Source: CAZSBB01 sp964605235
Lineage (GTDB): Bacteria > Planctomycetota > Phycisphaerae > Phycisphaerales > Phycisphaeraceae
NCBI GenBank assembly: GCA_964605235.1
Contig: CAZSBB010000066.1
Span: forward strand, 1 to 15,118
Length of the DNA: 15,118 nt
Direction: 5' to 3'
Of the stretch, positions 1 through 7,756 are shown in pieces. How positions within the stretch are numbered: the first letter of the stretch is position 1; every line of letters starts with the position of its first letter. Position numbers and translations under genes: made by a program. The notes beneath the pieces were generated by a model. The model searched no databases. It saw only the letters and a list, made by a program, of their open reading frames with translations, and was not told the DNA's origin.

Positions 1-871
1 GGATCGCTGGCCCGGGGCCGTCGCTTACGCTTCCGGCTCGTTGTGGCGGGTGGGGAGGGCGGGAACCCGGGGTTAATCAGCGTTCATCACGCAAGCGCCG
101 GCGTTGTGTCGGTGTGGGGGACGTGAAGCCGCGACTCAGCGGCAAATTTGGGGTCGGTCAGGTTCGCGGCCAAAATACGCCGGTTGGTCAGGCCGGCGCC
201 GCTGGAAACTGACGCGGCTCCACGTCGCCCACACGGGCACTTGGTTCCACCGCACAAGCGGGCAACGCTCAGGCCGCGAACTTCCGGCGCCTGATGGCTG
301 CCGTGCTAGTCTTTCTCTTACCCCAACCGGATTCAGCGGGTCATCCACCGCCGCAACCCGGCACAGACAGGTCCACCCCGTACGCATCCTTGCGCAAAAC
401 ACCAGCAAACACCCCCCAGCCACCCTGATTCCCTGCCACCAGCCCATCGCCCGTTTGCATCCGCCATCCGAGCGCCATCAGGCCAGCATATTCACATCCG
501 CCAGTCCTGCCTTGACGAGCCCCGATCGTGAGGGAGGGGTTGGCTTAGAAAATATCTCAAAACTCACCACAGAGGCACAGAGGACACCGAGCGCAAGCGT
601 GAGGTGCGGACTTATCCGCTGGATTTTCCCGTATTCTCGGTGAGCATTACTTAGTGCTCTCAGTGGTTCCTGTTCTTTTGAGATGGTTTCTTAGTTGCGG
701 CAAACCCCTGCGGCTGTGCCGCAACCCCTTGCTCACGCGCGGGGCTCGTCAAGACGCCGGCAAGCGCCGTCGCCATGCCTGCGACACAACCTCACCGACC
801 AACTCATCCGCCGAGCCGCGCACACCCGGAGCGCAGCATTACCACCGGCACGCCGACGACGCACGCCACGC
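1..871. other. Repeat-containing intergenic region, no convincing gene
   Basis: I see no convincing gene in these 871 bases. Open frames exist on both strands, but they are rich in Arg, Pro, Ser and His without hydrophobic periodicity, and several run through palindromic repeats. Positions 20-42 (GTCGCTTACGCTTCCGGCTC and following) resemble one half of a planctomycete-type intergenic palindrome whose other half would lie left of the window. Positions 514-750 hold a nested palindrome listed separately. A 43-codon frame starting at the ATG near 293 has a short hydrophobic start but becomes Pro-rich and lacks a ribosome binding site, so I do not call it. Confidence 0.5.
514..750. repeat. Nested palindromic intergenic repeat (outer 11-bp arms, inner 9-bp arms)
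   Basis: The outer arms GACGAGCCCCG (514-524) and CGGGGCTCGTC (740-750) are perfect reverse complements 215 bases apart. A second element sits inside them, with perfect arms ATCTCAAAA (554-562) and TTTTGAGAT (676-684). Next to the inner left arm is CCACAGAGGCACAGAGGACA, matching a motif I recall as a widespread bacterial intergenic repeat. The inner right half (CTCTCAGTGGTT, 657-668) is its degenerate complement. The inner element therefore appears to have landed within, or between the halves of, the outer palindrome. Positions 705-750 also form copy A of a three-copy repeat (see 1381-1440 and 7466-7525). Confidence 0.6.
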
Positions 872-1057
872 TCACGCTGCGGTCGCCGCCGGGGCGGGTT
901 CGACCCACTCGGCGGCAAGCAACGTCAGGGCGCTTTCGCCTTCGACGTCCCAGTCAATGTCTTCCCGGGCTGCCAGCTCGAACAAATCCACCAGACGCAT
1001 GTCGTCGGTGAGTTCCCGAGGCGGCAACTGCTGTATGAAATTGGCTTCGTTCGACAT
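872..1057 (-). CDS. Small acidic hypothetical protein (61 aa)
   Basis: This encodes a 61-residue protein of unknown function. It is strongly acidic in the middle (about residues 15-52, many Asp and Glu alternating with Leu, Ile and Trp), which suggests a small helical protein; the C-terminus is Ala/Pro-rich. There is no signal peptide or membrane segment. The ATG at 1057 has purine-rich sequence upstream (GGAGAGGCAGGGA) that can serve as a Shine-Dalgarno. A perfect TATAAT lies about 70 bases further upstream at 1134-1129, with a small hairpin just after it. No neighbour overlaps it, so it is probably monocistronic. The composition and upstream signals favour a real gene; I do not recognise the family. 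Confidence 0.6.
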   Translation of the reverse strand: MSNEANFIQQLPPRELTDDMRLVDLFELAAREDIDWDVEGESALTLLAAEWVEPAPAATAA

Positions 1058-1110
1058 GTCCGTCCCTGCCTCTCCAAACCATCACGGCTTCAGATATGGT
1101 CCGTCCCGCC

Positions 1111-1134
1111 GTGCAGAAATGCACACTCATTATA
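1111..1134 (-). promoter_or_regulatory. Candidate -10 box and adjacent hairpin upstream of the small acidic protein gene
   Basis: On the minus strand a perfect TATAAT occupies 1134-1129. No good -35 match is present at 16-18 bases spacing. The sequence GTGCAGAAATGCAC (1111-1124, plus-strand reading) is a 5-bp perfect inverted repeat around GAAA. It falls where transcription would begin, so it could be an operator or a leader hairpin. Only the sequence match is observed; promoter activity is inferred. Confidence 0.35.
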
Positions 1135-1338
1135 ACGTCGAGTCAAATAAATCCATTCCTTGAATTTTCCATTTTTCGCCAGAAATCTGCACAATCCGCG
1201 CGAACGTCGCTCATGGTGCAGATGGTCGAAACCGATGGGGCATACCTCCCCGCATCGAGAGTAAGTGGTCCGGATTCAAGCGGTCACCCCGGAATGAATT
1301 TCCCACCCAAGACCAAGGGATGATCAAACCGCTCTGAA

Positions 1339-1440
1339 CGAGCCCCGATCGTCCGGGAGGGGGCGCTTGCCGGGCGGCATATCCCTGCGGCTGCGCCGCA
1401 ACCCCTTGCTGACGCGCGGGACTCGTTGAAGCAGAGCCAT
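1339..1440. repeat. Palindromic intergenic repeat, copy B
   Basis: The left arm ACGAGCCCCG (1339-1348) and right arm CGGGACTCGT (1417-1426) pair with one mismatch. Between them is a 6-bp hairpin TGCGGC-TGC-GCCGCA (1386-1400). The right half, from ATCCCTGCGGCTGCGCCG through GCAGAGCCAT (1381-1440), is nearly repeated at 7466-7525, and its first 46 bases at 705-750. The left arm plus GATCG also matches the left arm of the element at 514. This is a dispersed, structured repeat family with at least three members in the window. Confidence 0.65.
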
Positions 1441-1501
1441 GGGTGCTGGTCCTGACTTCTCCCTCCAACCGCCCCGGATTTTTCCGCAGCGCCGGTCCCG
1501 C

Positions 1502-2851
1502 TCACCGCACCGCCCACGCCAGGGCGAATTCCCAGTCTTCGTCGAGCGTGTCGCCACGGGTGACCTGCACTTCATAGCGCCCGGCGGGCAGATCGCGCAG
1601 GAAGAGATGTTCCACGTTGTCCACTTTGGACGCCGAGGTCGCCACCACCAGGCCCTGATCGTTGAGCAGTTCCAGATCGAAATCCGCCAGGCGCGGCGTG
1701 TCCAGCCACACCCGCTGCCGTGCCGGCATCACCATGCCGGTGCGCCCGTCAATGCGGCGATGCCAGGTGAGCGCCAGACACACCTGCGGCGCGGGGTGGG
1801 TCAGTTCCAGCAGCCAGCGCTCGGGTTGACGTGCGCCGGCGTTGCGCCAGGCGAATCCATGCCAGCGGGCGTCGGCGGGAATCTGTCCCGGCGCGATCGG
1901 GCCGCGTTGGATGATCGCGTAACTCTCATCCAGCCGCAGTACTCCCGCGCCCAGATGCTCATCGAGCGGATGCGCCTCGCTGGCGCGCCAGGTGTCAGGC
2001 TTGGACGCCCCCGCCAGGAGCGCTGCTTTGAGGACCAGATTGCGCTGCGCGGGATGACCCTCCCCGCGCGCCCGGGCGGCTTCGAGCAACCGCGCCGCCA
2101 CCGCCGCCGCCGCCGGGGCCGCGAAACTGGTCTGACTGCCGGGGGCGACGACATCGGGCTTGCAGCGCCCGCTGCTCAGGCCGCGCGTGTACCCGCCGCT
2201 GCTGCGCCCATCCGCCCGGCCGACGGTCAGGCCGTTGAACGCGCTGGCGAGCAAAGTCGGCACCGGTGATTGCGGGCCGTTGTCCACGGCGGCGATGATG
2301 AGCACATTCGCCTGGTCGGCGACCCAGTCCAGCCGGCGCAGCACGCCCTCGGCGGCGCGGGCTTCATGCTCGGCGATCCAACTGTGGGTGATGATCTGAC
2401 AATCATCGGTGCGCGGCCCGATGCCGGCGCCCGTCTGCAGGTAGCCGCCGCCCACCCAGTTTTCACTGCTGTAACAACGCACGCGCGTGACGCCCGGCGC
2501 CAGCCCCTCCGGGCCATACAGCACTTTCGCCGTCGCATGGGCGTGCGGGCTGACGCCGCCGGGTCCGCTGGCGGGTTCAAACTTCACGCCGCGAAACCGC
2601 GCCTGCCCGACATGCGGCAGGTAGCCGCCTTTGATCGCGCCTTCGACATGCCCGATCACAATGCCCCGGCCCGTCGGCATGCGGTCGGCGGGCAACTGGG
2701 CTTCCAGGTCGGTGATGCCCAGCACCCGGCGCGGCGATTCCTCCTGCGCGGCGGCGGGGGCGACGCGGTAGGCGAGCAGGTGACTGAGCAACACGCCCAG
2801 CAGCGGGCGCCACACCCCGCGGCGCGAAGCAGGTAATGCAGGTTGACTCAT
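1502..2851 (-). CDS. Secreted subtilisin-like (S8 family) serine peptidase
   Basis: This is a predicted exported serine endopeptidase of 449 residues. I start it at the ATG at 2851 because it overlaps the upstream stop as ATGA (translational coupling), and because residues 1-35 then form a signal peptide with probable cleavage at APAAA|QE. S8 motifs follow: VIGHVEG around residue 70 where the catalytic Asp normally lies, HATAK with His105, Asn191 in AAVDNG as the oxyanion residue, and SQTSFAAP with the nucleophile Ser242. The Asp position is Glu (Glu70), which I recall as typical of a planctomycete S8 subgroup. Residues from about 345 to the end look like a small beta-sandwich of the pre-peptidase C-terminal kind (GRYEVQV). 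The substrate is unknown. It is the last gene of a three-gene operon. Confidence 0.8.
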   Translation of the reverse strand: MSQPALPASRRGVWRPLLGVLLSHLLAYRVAPAAAQEESPRRVLGITDLEAQLPADRMPTGRGIVIGHVEGAIKGGYLPHVGQARFRGVKFEPASGPGGVSPHAHATAKVLYGPEGLAPGVTRVRCYSSENWVGGGYLQTGAGIGPRTDDCQIITHSWIAEHEARAAEGVLRRLDWVADQANVLIIAAVDNGPQSPVPTLLASAFNGLTVGRADGRSSGGYTRGLSSGRCKPDVVAPGSQTSFAAPAAAAVAARLLEAARARGEGHPAQRNLVLKAALLAGASKPDTWRASEAHPLDEHLGAGVLRLDESYAIIQRGPIAPGQIPADARWHGFAWRNAGARQPERWLLELTHPAPQVCLALTWHRRIDGRTGMVMPARQRVWLDTPRLADFDLELLNDQGLVVATSASKVDNVEHLFLRDLPAGRYEVQVTRGDTLDEDWEFALAWAVR

Positions 2852-3987
2852 GCGCGGCTCCCGCTGGGCTGCGGGCGGCGCCGGGGCGCGTGGGCAGCGA
2901 TCAACTGACGATACAAACTCACCGTGCGTTCCAGTTGCAGGCACAGGCTCAGGTGCGCCCGCACATGCGTCGCGGCGGCGGCGCCCATGGCGTGCAGGCG
3001 CGGCCGATCCGCCAGCATCTGCTGGGCGGTGGTCAGGAACGCCTCCCGCTCAATGGGCGTGGTCTGGCCGGTGCGGCCCGGCACGATCATCTCCGCGGCG
3101 CCGGCGGTCTGCGTGCGCAGCACGGCGCGGCCGGTCGCCATGGCTTCAGCGCAGACATAGCTGAAACCCTCCTGCGCCGAGGGCAACAGCAGCAGATCGA
3201 TGGCGGCATAAATCGGCTGCGGGGCGCGATAGCTGAGAATCTGCACGCGCTCATCCAGGCCGCGCTCGGCGAGCGAACGGCGCAGCTCCGCTTCGTGGGG
3301 TCCTTCACCCACCAGCAATAGCCGCAGGTCGGGCAGCCAGGGGCGTGATTGCTCGGCGAGGTCGAGGAGCCAGTGTTCGTTTTTGGGCACGTCGAAGCGG
3401 CCGACGTAAGCCGCCACCGGCGCGTCGGCGGGGAGTTGCAGTTGGGCGCGGGCGCGCAGGCGTGCCGCTGCATCCGCCACCGGGAACCGGCTTTCGTCCA
3501 GGCCATGGGGGATGACGGTGATGCGCGCGGGCGCGACGCCGGCGCTGTCGATGAGCCACTGGCGGGCGGCGCTGGAGGGGGCGTGGCAATGGTCGCCGAA
3601 GTCACTGAGCCAGCGCCACAGCCCGCGCAGGGGGATGCCGGTCAGGTGCAGGGTGAAGAGCAGGGGAATGCGTTGGGCGCGGGCGATGCGTCGGCCCACC
3701 AGGGCGGCGCGACGGGAATGGGCGTGGACAATGTCCCACCGCTGGCGGCGCAGCGCCCGGGCGGCGCGGTGGAGCGCCAGCAGGTTGCCCTTGAGCGGCT
3801 GTTCGAGCCATTGGGCGGGACTGTCGGCAAACAGTTCATGCCAGGCCCCGCGCTCGCCGGCGATGGCGACCTGACAACCCCGGTCGACCGAGCCGCGCGC
3901 CAGTTCATGGAGGTAACGGCTGACCCCGCCGGCGTCGGAACCGGCGGTCAGGTGCAGCACGCGCAGCGGAGGATCGGTGGCGCTCAT
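2848..3987 (-). CDS. GT4-family glycosyltransferase
   Basis: This is a 379-residue retaining glycosyltransferase of the GT-B fold, GT4 family, predicted to move a sugar from a nucleotide-sugar donor to a glycan or lipid-linked acceptor at the cytoplasmic side of the membrane. The N-terminal half has the GG loop (SDAGGVSRYL, residues 17-26) and IVHAHS (86-91). The C-terminal donor domain has VIPHGLD (158-164), YVGRFDVPKNE (194-204), LLLVGEGP (223-230) and the EX7E motif formed by Glu273 and Glu281 in EGFSYVCAE. Length is normal for the family. The start at 3987 lies 29 bases after the stop of the 937-aa gene, and its own stop overlaps the peptidase start. Donor and acceptor cannot be told from the sequence. 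Confidence 0.88.
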   Translation of the reverse strand: MSATDPPLRVLHLTAGSDAGGVSRYLHELARGSVDRGCQVAIAGERGAWHELFADSPAQWLEQPLKGNLLALHRAARALRRQRWDIVHAHSRRAALVGRRIARAQRIPLLFTLHLTGIPLRGLWRWLSDFGDHCHAPSSAARQWLIDSAGVAPARITVIPHGLDESRFPVADAAARLRARAQLQLPADAPVAAYVGRFDVPKNEHWLLDLAEQSRPWLPDLRLLLVGEGPHEAELRRSLAERGLDERVQILSYRAPQPIYAAIDLLLLPSAQEGFSYVCAEAMATGRAVLRTQTAGAAEMIVPGRTGQTTPIEREAFLTTAQQMLADRPRLHAMGAAAATHVRAHLSLCLQLERTVSLYRQLIAAHAPRRRPQPSGSRA

Positions 3988-4016
3988 GAATCGGCCGGTG
4001 GCCCGTGGGGAAGCAC

Positions 4017-6830
4017 TCAGGAGCCGGGCGACGGCCGGCGCAGGATCAGTTCCGTGCGCACCGCGCCTTCCATCTGCACCAGGCCCAGCCAGGCGCCGTT
4101 TTCCTGTCGGCGGAGGAAGACCGGCTCGGTGACTTTTTCCAGCGGCAGTTGGCCCAGTTGCTCGTTGGGCAGGTTCTTCAGGTCGGCGGGTTGGTCGAGC
4201 CGAATGGCGTCGCGCTCATCGGGAATGCTCATCACCAGCGGCTGGCCGCCGAAGCTGACTTTGCTCTCGGCGACGTTGACCAGCAGTTGCATGGTGCCGA
4301 TGACGATTTCCTTGACCGGTTTGTAGGGCGTATCGCCGCCGGTCGGCGGGGTGTCGTACAGCGCCAGGGTCAACTGGTACGGGCCTTCGTACTGCGCCAG
4401 TTGCTGGGCCCGGATGGTTTTCTTCTGCTGCTGCCAGGTGGCGGCGACATTCTCGCGCGTCTGGTCGGGGAGCGACTGCAGTTGCTCCAGGAAGCTCAGC
4501 GCGGTGCGATCGCTGCCGCCGGCGGAGGCGACGAGCACGGCGGCGGCGCCTTTGGCGAGCTCGGTGTCGCGGCTCATCGCCAGGTCCAGCAGCGGATCAT
4601 CGCTGGTGAACTGCCGCGCCCATTCATGGTTGGGCGGCAGCACGCCCAGCGCCACCTGCTCGCCGAACCACTGGGCGACGGGGTTGTTGGTTTCCCGGCG
4701 GCGGAGCACATTGACCACCAGCGGCGGCTGATTGCGTTTGGTCATGATCTGGTAGACGAGCATGCCGAAGCCCTGGCGTTCACCGGGGCCCAGTTCCAGC
4801 AGCACTTCGCCCAGCGGGCCTTTGCCGCCGAACAGGGCGCGGACCGCCATGACGGAGGTGTCGCGGGAGCCGCGCAGCACGATCTGCACCAGCGACTGGG
4901 TCGCCCGCGCCATGTTGGGTTGCGCAGAGAGGAACGCCACGGCTTCCACGGGGGAGGGAATCTGATCCAGCGCGGCATCGAGCAGCACGCGGTACCGATC
5001 GGGCGATTCAGTGGGATAGCCCTGGGGCAGCAGGGGGAAGACGAAGCGCGGCAGGGCGCGCCAGGCGATGGCGCGCACAGCGCGATCGCCATGCTGCAGG
5101 GCGCGGAAGATGCCGTGACGGGTGGACCAGACGGGGATGGGCAGGCGCATGCGGGCCTTGCGCAGACCGGCTTCGCCATCGCCGGCGCCAGGCGCGCCGA
5201 AGAGGTGTTCGATCGCCCAGTTGACGGCGGGGCCCAAGTCGCGGGCGCCGGTGTCGGCGTTGGCGATGACCTGGAGGGTCTGCTCCTGCACGGCTTTGCT
5301 GGCGGAACTGAGGAACTGCTCATCGAGCCAGGCGGCGGCGAGGGGCTCGGCGCCGGCGTTTTCGACGACCAGGACGATGGCTTCACCGAGGCGTTTTTCG
5401 GGCATGGCGTTGAAGCGGATGCCCTTGGCGAGGGTGGAGGTGGTGGCTTCGTTGCCGCGTGCCGCGTTGAGCAGGGGGTTGATGATGTCGGCGACGGGCG
5501 GGCCGTCGGCGTCGGCGAGCATGTTGTTCGCCGGGCCGATCATATTGCCGGTGGCGGCGGGGTTGTCCCCGAAGCCGCTGGCGAGGAGGCCTTTGAGGGC
5601 TTCGACTTTGGCTTGTCCGCTGGCGAGGCCCTGGCTGGCGACGAAGGTGAGCAGTTCGCGGCTGGCGCGGGTGGGCGGGATGGTGCGGGTCAGTTGCACC
5701 ATGATGAGGTTGCGGGTTTCGCTGTCGGGGCTGGTGAGCAGTTGGCGCAGGAGGTTGAAGAGCGTGTCGCCGAACTGGGCATAGGGGACGACCTGCGCCT
5801 GGGCGAGGGTGTGGGCGATGGCGCGATGGCTCAGGGGATTGGTGTCGGCGGCGAGCTCCGCCAGTTGGTTGATCTGGAAGAGGACGCTCGGCTCGAGGCG
5901 TTTTTCGCCGGCGGGGCCGTCGACGGCCTGGATGGGCTGCGCCGCCATGGCGCGGAGGGCTTCGAGCTGCGCCACGTCGATTTTCCACGGCAGCGGCGCC
6001 GGGCCGGTGAACTGGAGATCGCGTCGGGTCAGGGGATATTCCATGATCGCCCAGACGCGGGTGGGCATGGGGGCTTCGATGTCGGTCGAAAGGCCCAGGA
6101 CGGTTTTCTGAAGGTCGCGGAACTCCTCGGACTTCATGCGGTAATCAAGGGCGGCAACGGCGGCGGCTTCACGTTCCTCGCGGCTGTTGCCCGCGCGTTT
6201 GGGGGCTTCGGGACGTCTGGCGTAGAGGCGCTGCATGTCGAGCTTCATGCTGTAGAGCATTTCGCCGGCTTTGAGGTCCCCGCCGCGGATGCGTCGTTCC
6301 ATTTTGTACTGCACGACGCCGTTGGGCGTGAGGGTGAACTTGGTCGCCATGCGCGGGGGGGCGTAGATGGGATCTTTTTCTTTTTCGAACATGCGGGCGC
6401 GGGAGCCTTCGTTGACTTCGCGGGCATCGCGGCGCGCCAGTTCGAGCAGGTCGTTGGTCTCGCCGTAGTCATTGAGGCGGTAGGCGATCAGCCGGCCGCC
6501 GGTGAGTTTGAAGGTGGAGTTGCCGATGTCCACGGGGGCTTCGCCCGGCTCGATGAGCAGGGGGATCTGGATCAGCTTTTTGCCGATGGAGGCTTTGACG
6601 GTCCAGATGTCACCGTCGACGGAATCCTTGAACACTTCATCGCTCTTGAGCAGGGTGATGAGGTCGATCTGCAGGTTGACGGCTTCGGAGCCGCTGGGGG
6701 CGTCTTCCTCCTCGGCGTTGCCGGCGGCGGGCAATTGCGCCCACGCCAGGCGTGGGGACAGCGCCCAGGCCAACGCGGCGGTCAGGAGGAGAGCCAGACG
6801 CAGAGGTGCGAGGCGCGGACGATCCGGCAT
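4017..6830 (-). CDS. Large secreted protein of unknown function (937 aa), helical-repeat-like centre
   Basis: I do not recognise this family. Starting at the ATG at 6830 gives a clear signal peptide (MPDRPR, a Leu/Ala core, then LAWA|Q near residue 31). The frame extends further upstream without a stop, but that extension runs into repeat DNA and would bury the signal peptide. After an acidic low-complexity linker (AEEEDAPSG) the mature protein has a beta-rich first part (about 45-220), a long Ala/Leu-rich helical middle (about 280-800) resembling HEAT-type repeats with blocks such as AVRAIAWRALPRF, and a beta-rich C-terminal part (about 810-937). No catalytic motif is seen. It is the first gene of an operon with a glycosyltransferase and a secreted peptidase, suggesting a periplasmic or surface role. 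A 965-codon antisense frame over it is a GC shadow. Confidence 0.75.
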   Translation of the reverse strand: MPDRPRLAPLRLALLLTAALAWALSPRLAWAQLPAAGNAEEEDAPSGSEAVNLQIDLITLLKSDEVFKDSVDGDIWTVKASIGKKLIQIPLLIEPGEAPVDIGNSTFKLTGGRLIAYRLNDYGETNDLLELARRDAREVNEGSRARMFEKEKDPIYAPPRMATKFTLTPNGVVQYKMERRIRGGDLKAGEMLYSMKLDMQRLYARRPEAPKRAGNSREEREAAAVAALDYRMKSEEFRDLQKTVLGLSTDIEAPMPTRVWAIMEYPLTRRDLQFTGPAPLPWKIDVAQLEALRAMAAQPIQAVDGPAGEKRLEPSVLFQINQLAELAADTNPLSHRAIAHTLAQAQVVPYAQFGDTLFNLLRQLLTSPDSETRNLIMVQLTRTIPPTRASRELLTFVASQGLASGQAKVEALKGLLASGFGDNPAATGNMIGPANNMLADADGPPVADIINPLLNAARGNEATTSTLAKGIRFNAMPEKRLGEAIVLVVENAGAEPLAAAWLDEQFLSSASKAVQEQTLQVIANADTGARDLGPAVNWAIEHLFGAPGAGDGEAGLRKARMRLPIPVWSTRHGIFRALQHGDRAVRAIAWRALPRFVFPLLPQGYPTESPDRYRVLLDAALDQIPSPVEAVAFLSAQPNMARATQSLVQIVLRGSRDTSVMAVRALFGGKGPLGEVLLELGPGERQGFGMLVYQIMTKRNQPPLVVNVLRRRETNNPVAQWFGEQVALGVLPPNHEWARQFTSDDPLLDLAMSRDTELAKGAAAVLVASAGGSDRTALSFLEQLQSLPDQTRENVAATWQQQKKTIRAQQLAQYEGPYQLTLALYDTPPTGGDTPYKPVKEIVIGTMQLLVNVAESKVSFGGQPLVMSIPDERDAIRLDQPADLKNLPNEQLGQLPLEKVTEPVFLRRQENGAWLGLVQMEGAVRTELILRRPSPGS

Positions 6831-7158
6831 GCTGTTGATCCAAAGCAGGAAGGGAGAATCACTTGCCGTCGCGCCCGCCGCGCGGCGACCAGTGAATCGT
6901 AACAGGCTGCGCGCGGCCCTTCCACCATTTTGCGGGGGAATCGTGGCGCCCGGCGGCGAGAGGGGTAAATCCGCTTGCGGGTGGACGGCCAGATGATGAG
7001 TAAATGATGATGGCATCCCTCTGGGTTGCGCCATGGATGACCGCCACCGTAAACGCCATCGACGAGCAACCTGTTCTGAACCAGCACCAACCGTCGGGGC
7101 TTGCTGTTATCCACCAGGGTTTCAGTGCATGGTCTTCGCCCTGAAGGGGGCGCAGGAA

Positions 7159-7319
7159 AGTAGCCACGAGTGGAGCGCAGCGGAACTCGTGGGCAAGAGC
7201 GCATTTGCAAGTCCTCCCCCCGGCAAGGGTGAAGGAAGCCTCCGCCGTCCCTCCGGGACGGATCAGAATCAAGCGCGATCCTCAACCACGGGTTTCGCTG
7301 CGCTCCACCCGTGGCTACT
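7159..7319. repeat. Palindromic repeat with two 34-bp arms, each itself palindromic
   Basis: The left arm (7159-7192, beginning AGTAGCCACGAGTGGAGCGC) and right arm (7286-7319, ending CCACCCGTGGCTACT) are reverse complements over 34 bases with about three mismatches. Each arm is also internally palindromic (CCACGAGT with ACTCGTGG; CCACGGGT with ACCCGTGG), so the element can form either one long stem or two short hairpins. The spacer of about 93 bases includes the short inverted repeat CGTCCCTCCGGGACG (7246-7260). Such sequences are common between genes in planctomycete genomes, from my recollection of the group. Confidence 0.7.
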
Positions 7320-7465
7320 CTCCACGACCCCTGTCGGGGTCGAAAACATCCCCTCCGGAAACTCCCGGATGCCCCCGGATGCCGACGTAATTCTGGACCG
7401 CCTGGTCGCAGGAAGACTTGTGGGCAACAGCAAGCGTCGGGAAGGGTTTGCTTACCAAATGTCAA

Positions 7466-7525
7466 ATCCCTGCGGCTGCGCCGCCACCCCTTGCTCACGC
7501 GCGGAGCTCGTTGCAGCAGAGCCAT
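7466..7525. repeat. Dispersed intergenic repeat, copy C
   Basis: This stretch runs from ATCCCTGCGGCTGCGCCG to GCAGAGCCAT and matches 1381-1440 with only a few substitutions over 60 bases; its first 45 bases also match 705-750. Unlike copies A and B it has no recognisable GAGCCCC left arm nearby, so it appears to be a half-element. The conserved block includes the TGCGGC hairpin start and CTTGCTCACGCGCGG. Confidence 0.65.
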
Positions 7526-7549
7526 AGGTTCTGAACCCCGGATTCGTCA

Positions 7550-7578
7550 CCGGTCAGCGCGTCAGTCAGACTGACCGG
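7550..7578. repeat. 8-bp inverted repeat overlapping the 3' end of the 64-aa gene
   Basis: CCGGTCAG (7550-7557) and CTGACCGG (7571-7578) are perfect complements with a 13-base loop, and the 64-aa frame ends within the loop. It could act as a transcript-end hairpin, but no T-run follows on the minus strand. Confidence 0.4.
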
Positions 7579-7756
7579 AGCGCGGGCGCTGCGTCGACGG
7601 CCGCACCGGAATCGGCGCCGGCTGCGGTGGACGCAGCAGATCCGCCAGGCGATCGAGCAGTTCGCCCGCCACATCATCGAGCTGATCCAACCATGTCGGT
7701 TGCGCAGCCCGGCGCGGCGGCGCGGCTTTGGCGAACGGTGTTGCGAATCGCTTCAT
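7562..7756 (-). CDS. Small hypothetical protein (64 aa)
   Basis: This is a 64-residue protein of unknown function. The N-terminus is basic (MKRFATPFAKAAPPRR). Residues 21-42 form an amphipathic Leu/Asp helix (WLDQLDDVAGELLDRLADLL), followed by a Pro/Arg-rich tail. The helix looks protein-like and argues for a real gene, but there is no strong Shine-Dalgarno before the ATG at 7756. The stop codon falls inside an 8-bp inverted repeat (7550-7578). It is transcribed away from the plus-strand gene that begins at 8056. It could also be a chance frame in GC-rich DNA. Confidence 0.4.
   Translation of the reverse strand: MKRFATPFAKAAPPRRAAQPTWLDQLDDVAGELLDRLADLLRPPQPAPIPVRPSTQRPRSGQSD

Larger units (their letters stand above)
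1058..1501. other. Intergenic region with repeat copy B
   Basis: This 444-base stretch lies between the small acidic protein gene and the 3' end of the peptidase gene; its minus-strand side is the upstream region of the small gene. It contains the candidate -10 box and hairpin at 1111-1134 and the palindromic repeat at 1339-1440. Open frames here overlap the repeats and look non-coding. No clear U-tract terminator is visible for the peptidase operon ending at 1502. Confidence 0.5.
6831..7561. other. Repeat-rich intergenic region, no convincing gene
   Basis: These 731 bases hold the upstream region of the minus-strand operon (about 6831-7000), the paired palindrome at 7159-7319, a hairpin CGACCCCTGTCGGGGTCG at 7324-7341, and repeat copy C at 7466-7525. 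Long open frames run on both strands, but their translations are those of repeat arms and change character at the repeat boundaries. I found no convincing sigma70 promoter for the operon; the best -10 (TACGAT on the minus strand, near 6900) has only a weak -35. Confidence 0.55.

Noticed and set aside
104..643. 179-codon plus-strand frame near the left end
   Set aside because: Low-hydrophobicity Arg/Pro/Ser/Thr composition, no ribosome binding site, and its end lies inside the nested palindrome.
1439..4326. Plus-strand frames antisense to the peptidase and glycosyltransferase genes (276, 188, 161 and 325 codons)
   Set aside because: Shadows of genes with clear catalytic motifs on the minus strand.
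4005..6902. 965-codon plus-strand open frame opposite the large secreted protein gene
   Set aside because: Its Gly/Ala/His/Gln-rich translation is the usual antisense shadow of a GC-rich gene; the minus strand has a signal peptide, domain-like composition and operon spacing.
6782..7527. Long frames on both strands between the operon and 7527 (247 and 164 codons)
   Set aside because: They are made of palindromic repeat arms and repeat copy C; composition changes at repeat boundaries and no family is recognisable.
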